A stretch of 64,000 nt of DNA from Streptomyces populi (GTDB taxonomy: Bacteria > Actinomycetota > Actinomycetes > Streptomycetales > Streptomycetaceae), in NCBI RefSeq assembly GCF_002911015.1, contig NZ_KZ626877.1:1-64000 (forward strand), given 5' to 3'. A program made the position numbers and the translations under genes. The notes beneath the pieces were generated by a model. That model saw nothing but the letters and a program-made list of their open reading frames with translations. It was not told the origin of the DNA and did not search any database. Within the stretch, counting starts at the first letter, position 1. Every line of letters starts with the position of its first letter. Shown here in pieces: positions 8,632 to 16,247 of the stretch.

Positions 8632-10410
8632 CTAGGTGCCTCCTGTCGTGGGGCCGGTGACCGTGATGGGGGTGGCGGCCGCCGGCGACTCCCGGCTGTC
8701 GGGGAGACGGACGGGAGCGGGCGGCGCGAGCCGGGTCCGGCGCTCCCCGACGAGGGTGCGGATCCAGACCACGACCGGGGCGAGGGAGATCCCCATGGCC
8801 AGCAGCGCCCAGGTCCGCATGGCCGCGTGGGTGTGGCCGAGGACGGCCGAGGCGCCGAGCGAGACGGCGAGGAACGCGGCCCAGCCGAGGTGGACGCGGA
8901 AGGTCCCCAGCCGGTCGGGGCTCGCGTCGTGGCCCTTCGGGGTGACGACGAAGCGGCTGGGGCGCCGCAGGACAGCCTCGCTCAGGGCCTTCAGATAGAC
9001 GGGCGCCGACAGGGCCGACATCGCCATGCCGGCCAGACCGCCCGATCCCTCGGGTTCGTGCGGCGAGACGTTGTGCCGCCGGTTCCACAGGTACAGACAG
9101 ACCTGCAGGGCGGCGGCGTCGCTGTAGAGCATCAGCCACACGGACGCGGTGACCTCCGTCCCGGACGCCCCGAACCACAGGAACAGGAAGCAGCTGAGGA
9201 TGCCCAGGAGCCAGTTGACGGCCGTCATCGGGTAGTAGAGGAGCATCAGCGTGTACGAGAGGAGCCGGCCCGCCGGCATGGTGAACAGCGCCTTCCCGTA
9301 CTGCCGGAACAAGGTCTCGTAGGAGCCGCGCGACCAGCGCGTCTGCTGGGTGAAGAAGTCGGTCCAGGAGGAGGGCCCCTCACCGACGGCGAGGACGTCC
9401 GGCGTGTAGACGGACCGCCAGTGCCGGCCGGTTCGGGGGTTGTGGTGCCGGTGCAGTTCGAACCCGGTGGCCATGTCCTCGGTGATGGAGTCGTACAGTC
9501 CGCCGATCTGCTTGAGGGCGGCGATCCGCACGACGTTGTTGGTGCCGACGAACATGGGCGAGCCGTAGCGGTTGCCGGCGCGCTGGATCAGGGCGTGGAA
9601 GAGGAACTGCTGGGACTCGGCGGCCTTGGTGACCGGGTTCCCGTAGTTCCCGTACACCTGGGGGCCGACGACGAACGCGACGTCGGGGTCCCGGAAGTAG
9701 CCCATCATGCGCTCGAGGAATCCGGGCAGCGGGACGTGGTCGGTGTCGACGGAGGCGAAGAAGTCGTACGCGTGCCCGTAGAGGTCGAGCCATGCGTTGT
9801 AGTTGCCGTGCTTGGTGCGGGCCTTGTGGCTTCCCTCCGGGCGGTTCCACTCGGGCACCCCGCGCCGGGTGAAGTGCCTGACCCCGAGTTCGGCGCAGAG
9901 GGCTCTGGCCTGGTCGTCGTCACCCTCGTCGAGGAGCCAGACGTCGAGGGGGCCGGTGTGGGTGAGGGCGACCGCGCCCTCGAGGGTGGCGCGGACCGTG
10001 GCGAGGGGTTCCTTTCCGGGGACGTAGGTGGTGAGGAAGGCGACCCGGGTGCCGTGCGCGGGGGTCACGGGTACGGGATCGCGCGCGACCATCGCCGCGT
10101 GGGCGATGCTCAGGACGTTGACGACCACGAAGAGTTCGATCAGGCCGATGGAGACGAGCATCGTGGTGTCGAGGACGGTCAGCCAGGGCTCGCCGCCCTC
10201 GCGTTCCACCCAGTGGGTGGGCCACACGAGGTAGACGAGGAGCGCGCCGGCGAGGACCGGGGCGAGGGTCATCAGCAGGATGGCGCTTATTCGGTGCGGC
10301 TCTCGCGACAGGAGCTTGGTGTACTGCACCCGGTAGCCGGTGCCGGACGGCCGGGTCAGGGGTCCGGCGAGTCGGCTGTAGGTGTCGTAGTCGTAGCCCG
10401 CGGGCCGCAC
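8632..10410 (-). CDS. cslA: CslA-type cellulose synthase-like glycosyltransferase
   Basis: A membrane-bound GT2 processive synthase of about 592 residues making a beta-linked glucan at the hyphal tip. Order: two N-terminal membrane segments, a cytoplasmic catalytic domain with the D…D…TED…QxxRW signature (LLDEGDDD, SVDTDHVPLP, SITEDMATG, QQTRWSRG), then four to five C-terminal membrane segments and a Pro-rich tail. A GTG at 10461 gives a longer protein. The GTG at 10410 is preferred because GGGAGG stands 5 nt upstream and family similarity begins at GYDYDTYSRLAGPL. It is directly followed by glxA. S. coelicolor CslA interacts with DivIVA at tips, which links it to Scy encoded at 19 kb. Confidence 0.92.
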   Translation of the reverse strand: MRPAGYDYDTYSRLAGPLTRPSGTGYRVQYTKLLSREPHRISAILLMTLAPVLAGALLVYLVWPTHWVEREGGEPWLTVLDTTMLVSIGLIELFVVVNVLSIAHAAMVARDPVPVTPAHGTRVAFLTTYVPGKEPLATVRATLEGAVALTHTGPLDVWLLDEGDDDQARALCAELGVRHFTRRGVPEWNRPEGSHKARTKHGNYNAWLDLYGHAYDFFASVDTDHVPLPGFLERMMGYFRDPDVAFVVGPQVYGNYGNPVTKAAESQQFLFHALIQRAGNRYGSPMFVGTNNVVRIAALKQIGGLYDSITEDMATGFELHRHHNPRTGRHWRSVYTPDVLAVGEGPSSWTDFFTQQTRWSRGSYETLFRQYGKALFTMPAGRLLSYTLMLLYYPMTAVNWLLGILSCFLFLWFGASGTEVTASVWLMLYSDAAALQVCLYLWNRRHNVSPHEPEGSGGLAGMAMSALSAPVYLKALSEAVLRRPSRFVVTPKGHDASPDRLGTFRVHLGWAAFLAVSLGASAVLGHTHAAMRTWALLAMGISLAPVVVWIRTLVGERRTRLAPPAPVRLPDSRESPAAATPITVTGPTTGGT

Positions 10411-10621
10411 ATCGCCCTCCCGTGGTTCGACGAGCCGGTGATCGTTGTGGCTGGTACCCACACATAAGTGGAGTTTTCGCCACGCGGCGAGCGGGACGGG
10501 GCCGAAGGGGTGCGACGGCGGGCGGGCGGGTGGTCTTTCGCTCCCGGGGCGGCCGCCCGGCTCCGGGCGGGGAACTGCGCGCCCGCGCGGGGAGGATGGC
10601 GCCGGCCCGGGCCGGACACAC

Positions 10622-10652
10622 GTGAACCCCGGCCCTGGGGACCGGGGTTCAC
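10622..10652 (-). terminator. Hairpin terminating the thiamine-binding/DUF3817 operon
   Basis: GTGAACCCCGG and its exact complement flank a 9-nt loop, about 75 bp past the stop of the thiamine-binding gene and upstream of cslA. It probably insulates cslA from read-through. Confidence 0.65.
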
Positions 10653-10726
10653 ACTGCGGGTGCGCACCGCGGGCTCGCGCCCGGAACGGTGCCGATATGC
10701 CGACAAACCGTCATGCGGTCATGGCG

Positions 10727-11020
10727 TCATGCCGACAGGTGGCGCTCCACCGTCTCCACCTTGGAGGTGAGGCCGTCCGTCACACCGGGGCGGATGTCCG
10801 CCTTGAGGACGAGCGAGACGCGGGGTGCGCGCTCCTCGACGGCGGCGACGGCGCGCTTGACGACGGCCATCACCTCGTCCCACTCGCCCTCGATCGAGGT
10901 GAACATCGCGTCGGTGCGGTTGGGCAGGCCCGACTCGCGGACCACGCGGACGGCGTCGGCGACGTACTCCCCCACGTCCTCGCCGACGCCCAGCGGCGTC
11001 ACGGAGAAAGCGACGATCAT
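10727..11020 (-). CDS. MTH1187/YkoF-like thiamine-binding family protein
   Basis: A 97-residue ferredoxin-like-fold protein with the family pattern MIVAFSVTPLG at the N-terminus, TDAMFTSIEGEWDEVMAVVKRAV in the middle and RVSLVLKADIRPG near the end. Members bind thiamine or a related ligand between subunits; they are not enzymes with a known reaction. Its start overlaps the stop of the preceding DUF3817 gene by 4 nt (ATGA), so the two are translationally coupled. No TPP riboswitch is visible upstream of the operon. Confidence 0.87.
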   Translation of the reverse strand: MIVAFSVTPLGVGEDVGEYVADAVRVVRESGLPNRTDAMFTSIEGEWDEVMAVVKRAVAAVEERAPRVSLVLKADIRPGVTDGLTSKVETVERHLSA

Positions 11021-11361
11021 GCCTTCACGGCCCCCTCGGCGACGGCGCGGGAGGCGACGACCGCGTCCTCGGCCTCACGCTTGAGCCTGCGCTCGGCGAA
11101 GAAGCCGCCGGTGGGCAGGACGGAGAGGACGAAGTAGAGGGCGCCGGTGCCGACGCTCCACCGGGCACGGTTCCAGGCGTCCGCCCAGAAGATCACGTAC
11201 AGGACGAAGAGGAGGCCGTGGACCGCGCCCATCACGGGCACGGCGTTGAACTCCGTGGTCCGCTTCAGCACCGAGCAGACGAGCAGCAGCAGGAAGGAAA
11301 CGGCTTCGGGGGCCGAGACCAGGCGGAGCCGGCGGAGTGCGGTGGCGGTCTTTATGTCCAC
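11017..11361 (-). CDS. DUF3817 family membrane protein (second copy)
   Basis: A 114-residue protein with three hydrophobic segments and the conserved VHGLLFVLYVIFWAD core, followed by LPTGGFFAERRLKREAEDAVV. It is a paralogue of the protein at 1879–2217. The function is unknown. It is translated ahead of, and coupled to, the thiamine-binding protein, which may mean that it forms or helps a membrane carrier, though this is speculation. Upstream lie a tandem 16-bp duplication and an inverted repeat. Confidence 0.85.
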   Translation of the reverse strand: MDIKTATALRRLRLVSAPEAVSFLLLLVCSVLKRTTEFNAVPVMGAVHGLLFVLYVIFWADAWNRARWSVGTGALYFVLSVLPTGGFFAERRLKREAEDAVVASRAVAEGAVKA

Positions 11362-11374
11362 GGGTCACCTTCGG

Positions 11375-11440
11375 GGGTTTCGCTGTCGGAGGGTTTCGCT
11401 GTCGGAGGGGGCGCTTCCTTGTGAACGCAAGCACAAGCGC
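11375..11440 (-). promoter_or_regulatory. Tandem 16-bp repeat and inverted repeat upstream of DUF3817 operon
   Basis: GGGTTTCGCTGTCGGA occurs twice head-to-tail (11375–11390 and 11391–11406) with no mismatch. It is followed by an imperfect inverted repeat, CTTGTG-N8-CACAAG (11418–11437), nested in GCGCTT/AAGCGC. The block ends 14 bp from the start codon on the minus strand, so it covers the 5′ leader and likely promoter. Confidence 0.4.
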
Positions 11441-11592
11441 CCCGGCCATTGTGGCATCCGGCGGGCACGGTCCCGGGGCCGGGGGCGGGCGACGCTCCCG
11501 GGGAGCGGGCGGCACCCCTAGGGGGCGGATCAGGGACGGGATCCGCCTACAGGCCCTGTTCGGCGCTCCGGCCCTGCGGCTACCTTCACAGC

Positions 11593-12231
11593 GTGGCGAT
11601 GTTTCGACTTCAGGGCAGCAAGGTGCTGGCCGTCGACATGACCGGGGACGCCGTCAAGGCGAAGAACGGCTCCATGGTCGCGTACGACGGTCAGATGGCC
11701 TTCAAGAAGCTGAGCGGGGGCGGTGAGGGGATCCGGGGGATGGTGACCCGGCGCCTGACCGGCGAGCAGATGACGGTGATGGAGGTGAAGGGGCACGGCA
11801 CCTGCTGGTTCGCGGACCGGGCCTCGGAGATCAACCTGGTGTCCCTCCAGGGGGACAAGCTGTACGTGGAGTCGAGCAACCTGCTCGCCACGGACACCGG
11901 TCTGCGCACGGGCACGACGTTCACGGGGCTGCGCGGCGCCTCGCAGGGCAACGGTCTGTTCACGACCACCGTCGAGGGCCACGGCCAGGCGGCGATCACC
12001 TCGGACGGGCCCGCGGTGGTGCTGCGGGTCAGCGCGCAGTACCCGCTGACGGTCGACCCGGGCGCCTACATCGCGCACCAGGGGAACGTACGGCAGTCGC
12101 TGCAGTCCGGTGTGACGTTCCGCACGCTCCTCGGCGAGGGCGGCGGCGAGGCGTTCCAGATGCGCTTCGAGGGCGACGGGCTGGTCTACGTCCAGCCCAG
12201 CGAGCGCAACACGATCGCGGGGGATGTGTGA
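11593..12231 (+). CDS. AIM24 family protein (first of three)
   Basis: A 212-residue all-beta protein of the AIM24/TRAP-like double-stranded beta-helix family. Characteristic stretches are GSMVAYDGQMAFKK, GHGTCWFADRASEINLVSLQGD, LYVESSNLLATD and GLFTTTVEGHGQ. There is no signal peptide or membrane segment. AIM24 proteins have no proven biochemical activity; the yeast namesake is mitochondrial and affects MICOS. The GTG at 11593 (ATG six bases on) lacks a Shine-Dalgarno. A TACCTT motif 6 nt before it suggests a leaderless transcript. It heads a three-gene AIM24 operon. Confidence 0.85.
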   Translation: MAMFRLQGSKVLAVDMTGDAVKAKNGSMVAYDGQMAFKKLSGGGEGIRGMVTRRLTGEQMTVMEVKGHGTCWFADRASEINLVSLQGDKLYVESSNLLATDTGLRTGTTFTGLRGASQGNGLFTTTVEGHGQAAITSDGPAVVLRVSAQYPLTVDPGAYIAHQGNVRQSLQSGVTFRTLLGEGGGEAFQMRFEGDGLVYVQPSERNTIAGDV

Positions 12232-12232
12232 C

Positions 12233-12883
12233 ATGGCGTTCCGCGAGGTGAACTCGAAGATGGTCGAGGCGACGGTGGTGCCGGGGCAGCGGCTGTTCAG
12301 TCAGCGCGGCGCGATGCTCGCGTACAAGGGCGAGGTGTCGTTCACACCCAACGTCCAGGGCGGGCAGGGCGGTGTGATGTCGATGATCGGCCGCCGCCTG
12401 GCCAACGAGGCGACCCCGCTCATGACCGTGGAGGGCTCGGGCACGGTGTTCTTCGGGCACGGCGGCCACCACGTCCAGGTGATCACCCTCACGGGTGACA
12501 CGCTGTACGTCGAGGCGGACCGGCTGCTGGCCTTCGACGGGACGCTGCAACAGGGCACGATGTTCCTGGGCTCGCAGGGCGGCGTCATGGGCATGGTGCG
12601 GGGCCAGGTGACGGGCCAGGGGCTCTTCACGACCACGCTCAAGGGACACGGGGCCGTGGCCGTCATGGCGCACGGCGGCGTCTTCGAGGTCCCGATCACC
12701 CCGCAGCGGCCGGTGCACGTCGACCCGCAGGCGTACGTGGCGCACCACGGCGACGTGCGCAACAAGCTGTCCACGGCGCTGGGCTGGCGCGACATGGTGG
12801 GGCGCGGCTCGGGCGAGGCGTTCCAGCTGGAGCTGAGCGGCAGCGGTTCGGTGTACGTCCAGGCCTCGGAGGAGAAGCTGTGA
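12233..12883 (+). CDS. AIM24 family protein (second of three)
   Basis: A 216-residue paralogue of the preceding protein, with the same order of motifs: QRLFSQRGAMLAYKGEVSF, GSGTVFFGHGGHHVQVITLTGD, LYVEADRLLAFDGTLQ, GLFTTTLKGHGAVAV and VDPQAYVAHHGDV. Only one base separates it from the upstream stop codon. Sequence identity between copies is moderate, so the duplication is old and each copy has probably taken its own role, perhaps as different subunits of one ring or cage. Confidence 0.85.
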   Translation: MAFREVNSKMVEATVVPGQRLFSQRGAMLAYKGEVSFTPNVQGGQGGVMSMIGRRLANEATPLMTVEGSGTVFFGHGGHHVQVITLTGDTLYVEADRLLAFDGTLQQGTMFLGSQGGVMGMVRGQVTGQGLFTTTLKGHGAVAVMAHGGVFEVPITPQRPVHVDPQAYVAHHGDVRNKLSTALGWRDMVGRGSGEAFQLELSGSGSVYVQASEEKL

Positions 12884-13680
12884 GCGGGTACGGAGTCCCC
12901 GGCGGTCCGGTGGTCCACGATCCGATGACGCTGCCGGTCGACGACAACGTCAACAAGTACACCTTCTGCGTGGAGCTCAAAGGGAGCGAGTGGTTCCTGC
13001 AGAAGGGCAAGATGATCGCCTACTACGGGTCCATGGAGTTCAACGGCATCGGGCACGGTCGACTTGACCGTCTTGTCCGTACGTCGTTCCATTCGCCACT
13101 GCACGCGAGTGACTGGGTCGTGGCGCAGGGCTCGGGCAAGATGCTGCTCGCCGACCGGGCCTTCGACGTGAATTCGTACGACCTCGACGACGGCAACCTG
13201 ACCATTCGCTCCGGCAACCTGCTCGCTTTTCAGCCAAGTCTCGCGCTCAAGCAGTCGATCGTGCCGGGCTTTCTGACACTGATCGGAACCGGCAAGTTCG
13301 TGGCCGCGTCCAACGGCCCGGTGGTGTTCATGGAACCCCCGATCCGGGTGGACCCGCAGGCCCTCGTCGGATGGGCCGACTGCCCCTCCCCGTGCCACCA
13401 CTACGACCACGGGTACATGACGGGCGTGATGGGCGGTCTACGTGCGATGACGGGCCTCGGAGGGGCCTCCGGCGAGGAGCACCAGTTCGAGTTCGTGGGG
13501 GCGGGCACGGTGCTGCTCCAGTCCACCGAGATCCTGATGGCCGAGCAGGCCACGGGGGCGGTCCCGCAGCAGGCCGGAGTGCCCGGCGCGGGAGGGGTGC
13601 CCGGTCAGCACGGTCAACAGACCGGGGCACCGCGCCTTCCCGGACAGCTGGGGGACCTCCAGCGTCGCTTCGGGCTGTGA
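12880..13680 (+). CDS. AIM24 family protein (third of three)
   Basis: A 266-residue member, overlapping the previous gene by 4 nt (GTGA), so translation is coupled. Motifs: GSEWFLQKGKMIAYYGSMEF, GSGKMLLADRAFDVNSYDLDDGNLTIRSGNLLAF and VDPQALVGW. It differs from the other two by an N-terminal extension (YGVPGGPVVHDPMTLPVDDN) and a C-terminal Gly/Gln/Pro-rich tail (from about residue 218). The stretch around 13060–13290 has less GC-biased codons than its neighbours. Function unknown. Confidence 0.85.
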   Translation: MSGYGVPGGPVVHDPMTLPVDDNVNKYTFCVELKGSEWFLQKGKMIAYYGSMEFNGIGHGRLDRLVRTSFHSPLHASDWVVAQGSGKMLLADRAFDVNSYDLDDGNLTIRSGNLLAFQPSLALKQSIVPGFLTLIGTGKFVAASNGPVVFMEPPIRVDPQALVGWADCPSPCHHYDHGYMTGVMGGLRAMTGLGGASGEEHQFEFVGAGTVLLQSTEILMAEQATGAVPQQAGVPGAGGVPGQHGQQTGAPRLPGQLGDLQRRFGL

Positions 13681-13695
13681 GCGGTAGTCTGCGGA

Positions 13696-13738
13696 GTGTG
13701 ACGTCGAACGCACGTCGAACACGTGCGCACTGTCACAC
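13696..13738 (+). terminator. Nested hairpin ending the AIM24 operon
   Basis: Outer arms GTGTGAC/GTCACAC enclose inner arms CGCACGT/ACGTGCG with a 5-nt loop. It starts 15 bp after the stop codon of the third AIM24 gene. It may also serve as an operator for the following MarR gene, because it lies about 50 bp before that start. Confidence 0.5.
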
Positions 13739-13751
13739 AACCCCTCACTAG

Positions 13752-13778
13752 TTCGCATTTCAACATTTTAGGTAGACT
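13752..13778 (+). promoter_or_regulatory. AT-rich promoter of the marR gene, probably leaderless
   Basis: A TAGACT −10-like hexamer (13773–13778) lies 6 nt before the ATG. No Shine-Dalgarno is present, consistent with a leaderless mRNA. The −35 is weak (TTCGCA or similar). The surrounding 40 bp are unusually AT-rich for this genome. Confidence 0.35.
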
Positions 13779-13784
13779 TCATTT

Positions 13785-14261
13785 ATGGAGACCGAGACGG
13801 CCACGCGCTGGCTGACCGATGCGGAGCAGTGCGCCTGGCGCACCCACCTGGAGGTCAACAGGCTGTTGACGTACCAGCTTGAGAGGGACCTTCAGCCCTT
13901 CGGGCTGACGATGAACGACTACGAGATCCTGGTGAACCTCTCCGAGTCGGAGGGCGTGCGCATGCGGATGAGCGACCTGGCGTCCGCCACCCTCCAGTCC
14001 AAGAGCCGGCTCTCGCACCAGATCACGCGCATGGAGAACGCGGACCTGGTGCGCCGGGAGAACTGCGAGTCCGACCGGCGGGGGCTGTACGCGGTCCTCA
14101 CCGAGCACGGCATGGAGACGATGAAGAAGGTCTCCCCGCATCATGTGGCGTCCGTGCGGCGGCACTTCATCGATCTGCTGTCACCCGAGGCGCTCGAGGA
14201 CCTGCACAAGTCGCTGCGCCCGATCGCCGAACACCTGCTGGGACAGCGCGGCAAGCCTTAG
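13785..14261 (+). CDS. MarR family transcriptional regulator
   Basis: A 158-residue winged-helix regulator. MRMSDLASATLQSKSRLSHQITRME is the DNA-reading helix-turn-helix and NCESDRRGLYAVLTEHG the wing with conserved Asp-Arg. N- and C-terminal helices form the dimer interface. The single Cys residues (QCAW, NCES) could permit redox sensing, but this is not established. It converges with the MFS transporter gene and follows the AIM24 operon; either could be regulated by it. Confidence 0.87.
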   Translation: METETATRWLTDAEQCAWRTHLEVNRLLTYQLERDLQPFGLTMNDYEILVNLSESEGVRMRMSDLASATLQSKSRLSHQITRMENADLVRRENCESDRRGLYAVLTEHGMETMKKVSPHHVASVRRHFIDLLSPEALEDLHKSLRPIAEHLLGQRGKP

Positions 14262-14312
14262 GCGCACGGCGCGGCCCCCGGCGGCATGATCCGACGACCG
14301 TGCTCAGCCGGA

Positions 14313-15605
14313 TCACCGGGCCCCGTCCGTCACCTCGGGCCGGGCGCCTCCGGCCGCACGGTACCCCGCGTCCGCGTCCGGACGCGGGGTACCCGCTTTC
14401 CGTACGCAGACCAGGGCCACGCAGATCGCCGGCGTCCCCGAGAGCGCGAAGCACAGCCCCAGCGGCAGTCGGCCCACCAGCAGGCCCGCACCGGCGGCGC
14501 CCAGGGAACTCCCGGCGTTCACCGCGGTGTTGACCCAGGCTCCGGCCTGGGTTCGAAAGCCCGGCGGGGCCGCCGCGTCGGCCATCAGGTACGCGGTCGT
14601 CAGGGCCGGGGCGACGAAGAAACCGGCACAGGCCACGGCCACGGCCAGCGCCCCGAGGCTCTGCGCGAGCCCCGCTCCGAGCAGCGCGAGGCCCAGCGCG
14701 CCGGCCAGCAACGGCAGCCGTACGCCGGGGGCCGCGCGCCAGTCGACCGCGCCGTTCAGCAGACCGCCCAGGGCGCTGCCCAGGGACAGCGCGGCGAGCA
14801 CCCAGGCCACGACACCCGCGCCGTGGTGGTGCCGCTCGGCGAACGCCATGACCAGCAGGTCGACCGCGCCGAGGGACAGGCCGACACCCGACGCCACGAC
14901 GACGGGCCTGGCCAGAGCCCGGCCGCTCTGCCCGCGGAGCCCGCCGCGCTCCTTTCCGCCCGCCGACCCACGCGCCTTTCGCGCTGAGGACGGACGGACG
15001 CCCGCCACGAGCGGGGACAGGACGAAGGCCAGGGTGCCCGACCACACCAGCAGGGCGCTGAGCGCGACCGCGGCTGCGGGCGGCGCCGTCTGCACGACCG
15101 CGCCGACCGCCAGGGGACCGGAGACGAAGAGGATCTCCTCCACGACTCCGTCCAGGCTGTAGGCGCGCTGCAACAACCCTTCGTCCTGGACCACTTCGCT
15201 CCACATGGCGCGCAGCGTGGGGCCGAGCGGCGGGGTGCAGGCACCCGCGGCGACCGCGAGCGCGCCGATCGCCGGAACGGGAGCACCGGGGCGCCAGGCA
15301 ATGACCGCGAAGGCCGTGAGCAGGCCCGCGTAGAGCGAGGCCATGGGAATCAGGGCGCGGCGGGCGCCGTACCGGTCGATCAGCGCCGCCCGGACGGGTG
15401 ACAGGAACACGCTCGTCGCGCCGAACAGCGCCATGACCGTGCCGGCTACGGCGTAGGACCCGGTGGCGCGGGTGGTGGTGAGCATCATGGCCAGGGAGAC
15501 GACGCCGTACGAGAGACGGCCGGTCATGGCCGCCGCGAAGGTGCGGCGGGCGTAGGGCGTGCGGAAGAGCGCGGCGTAGGACGGCCGCGAGGATGACGCA
15601 GACAT
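14313..15605 (-). CDS. MFS transporter
   Basis: A 430-residue transporter with 12 predicted membrane helices (first at about residues 27–48). The motif A-like loop AALIDRYGARRALIP lies between helices 2 and 3. It is of the sugar-efflux/drug-efflux MFS_1 type; the substrate is unknown. A GGA-containing ribosome site (GAGGAACTCCACCC before ATG) supports the start. The last 30 codons contain a 14-bp perfect inverted repeat (14360–14393), which encodes part of the tail and could act as an early terminator. Confidence 0.85.
   Translation of the reverse strand: MSASSSRPSYAALFRTPYARRTFAAAMTGRLSYGVVSLAMMLTTTRATGSYAVAGTVMALFGATSVFLSPVRAALIDRYGARRALIPMASLYAGLLTAFAVIAWRPGAPVPAIGALAVAAGACTPPLGPTLRAMWSEVVQDEGLLQRAYSLDGVVEEILFVSGPLAVGAVVQTAPPAAAVALSALLVWSGTLAFVLSPLVAGVRPSSARKARGSAGGKERGGLRGQSGRALARPVVVASGVGLSLGAVDLLVMAFAERHHHGAGVVAWVLAALSLGSALGGLLNGAVDWRAAPGVRLPLLAGALGLALLGAGLAQSLGALAVAVACAGFFVAPALTTAYLMADAAAPPGFRTQAGAWVNTAVNAGSSLGAAGAGLLVGRLPLGLCFALSGTPAICVALVCVRKAGTPRPDADAGYRAAGGARPEVTDGAR
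14360..14393 (-). terminator. 14-bp hairpin inside the 3′ end of the MFS gene
   Basis: GGTACCCCGCGTCC and its exact complement are separated by 6 nt (14374–14379). The hairpin lies inside the coding region about 50 bp before the MFS stop codon, and converging transcription of marR ends 100 bp away. It probably terminates one or both transcripts. Confidence 0.45.
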
Positions 15606-16247
15606 GGGTGGAGTTCCTCAGCACCGAGGCGGGACAGGGGTCGCCGGAGTGCCGCGACGCCACGACCACGGTGCCGTGTGCACGTCGCGGGCCTGAGCGG
15701 CCCCTACGCCAAGAGGAGGAACATGCCCTCAACGTAGCAGCGCCCACGCCGCACCGGCCTCGAATTTCCACGGCCACGGCCGGCCGGCCTCGAACGGAAC
15801 CTGCCGCCAACGTCCCGTGACAGCGCCCGCGACGTGCCGCCCGCCTGTTCCCCGGCCGCACCACCGGCTTCCGGCCCCGAACGGAACCGCACCGCCTCCG
15901 ACGTCCGCCCCGTGTCCTCGCGCGAGGTGCCGGCCGCAGGGGGCGTCAAGCCCTGCGGAAGCTCCGCGAAGGCTCCTCCCCGCCACCCGGGCGTCCCCCG
16001 GCGCGCGACGCCGAGCCGCTCCCCGAGGGGGCGTGCCGTCGGGGCGGGTGCACTCGGCGGTGTGCAGCGCACCCTCGCCGCACCTCAGCGCGCCGGGACG
16101 CGCCACGCCGGCCACGCGGCGGGCGCCCGCGCCGGCCTTCGGAACGGTGCCGCCCGGTGTCGGGCGGCTCGGCCGGGCGTCGGGTCCGGGTCCGGGTCCG
16201 ACGGGTCGGCTCGGCTCGCCCGTGGGCCTTGGGGTCGCCCGGGCGGG
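15606..16247. other. 640-bp gene-less interval
   Basis: This region lies between the MFS start and the end of meaB. All ORFs here have implausible composition (Arg/Pro/Gly/Ala strings) and none matches a family I recognise. Short repeats are visible: GGCCTCGAA/GGCCCCGAACGGAACC-type units at about 15750–15890, and GGGTCC repeats near 16180. The MFS promoter must lie at its left end. I see no RNA gene. Confidence 0.5.

Noticed and set aside
6670..10467. A 1265-codon plus-strand frame antisense to glxA and cslA
   Set aside because: Composition is that of a GC-driven antisense frame (Val/Gly/Asp/Arg-rich). Catalytic residues are found only in the minus-strand genes.
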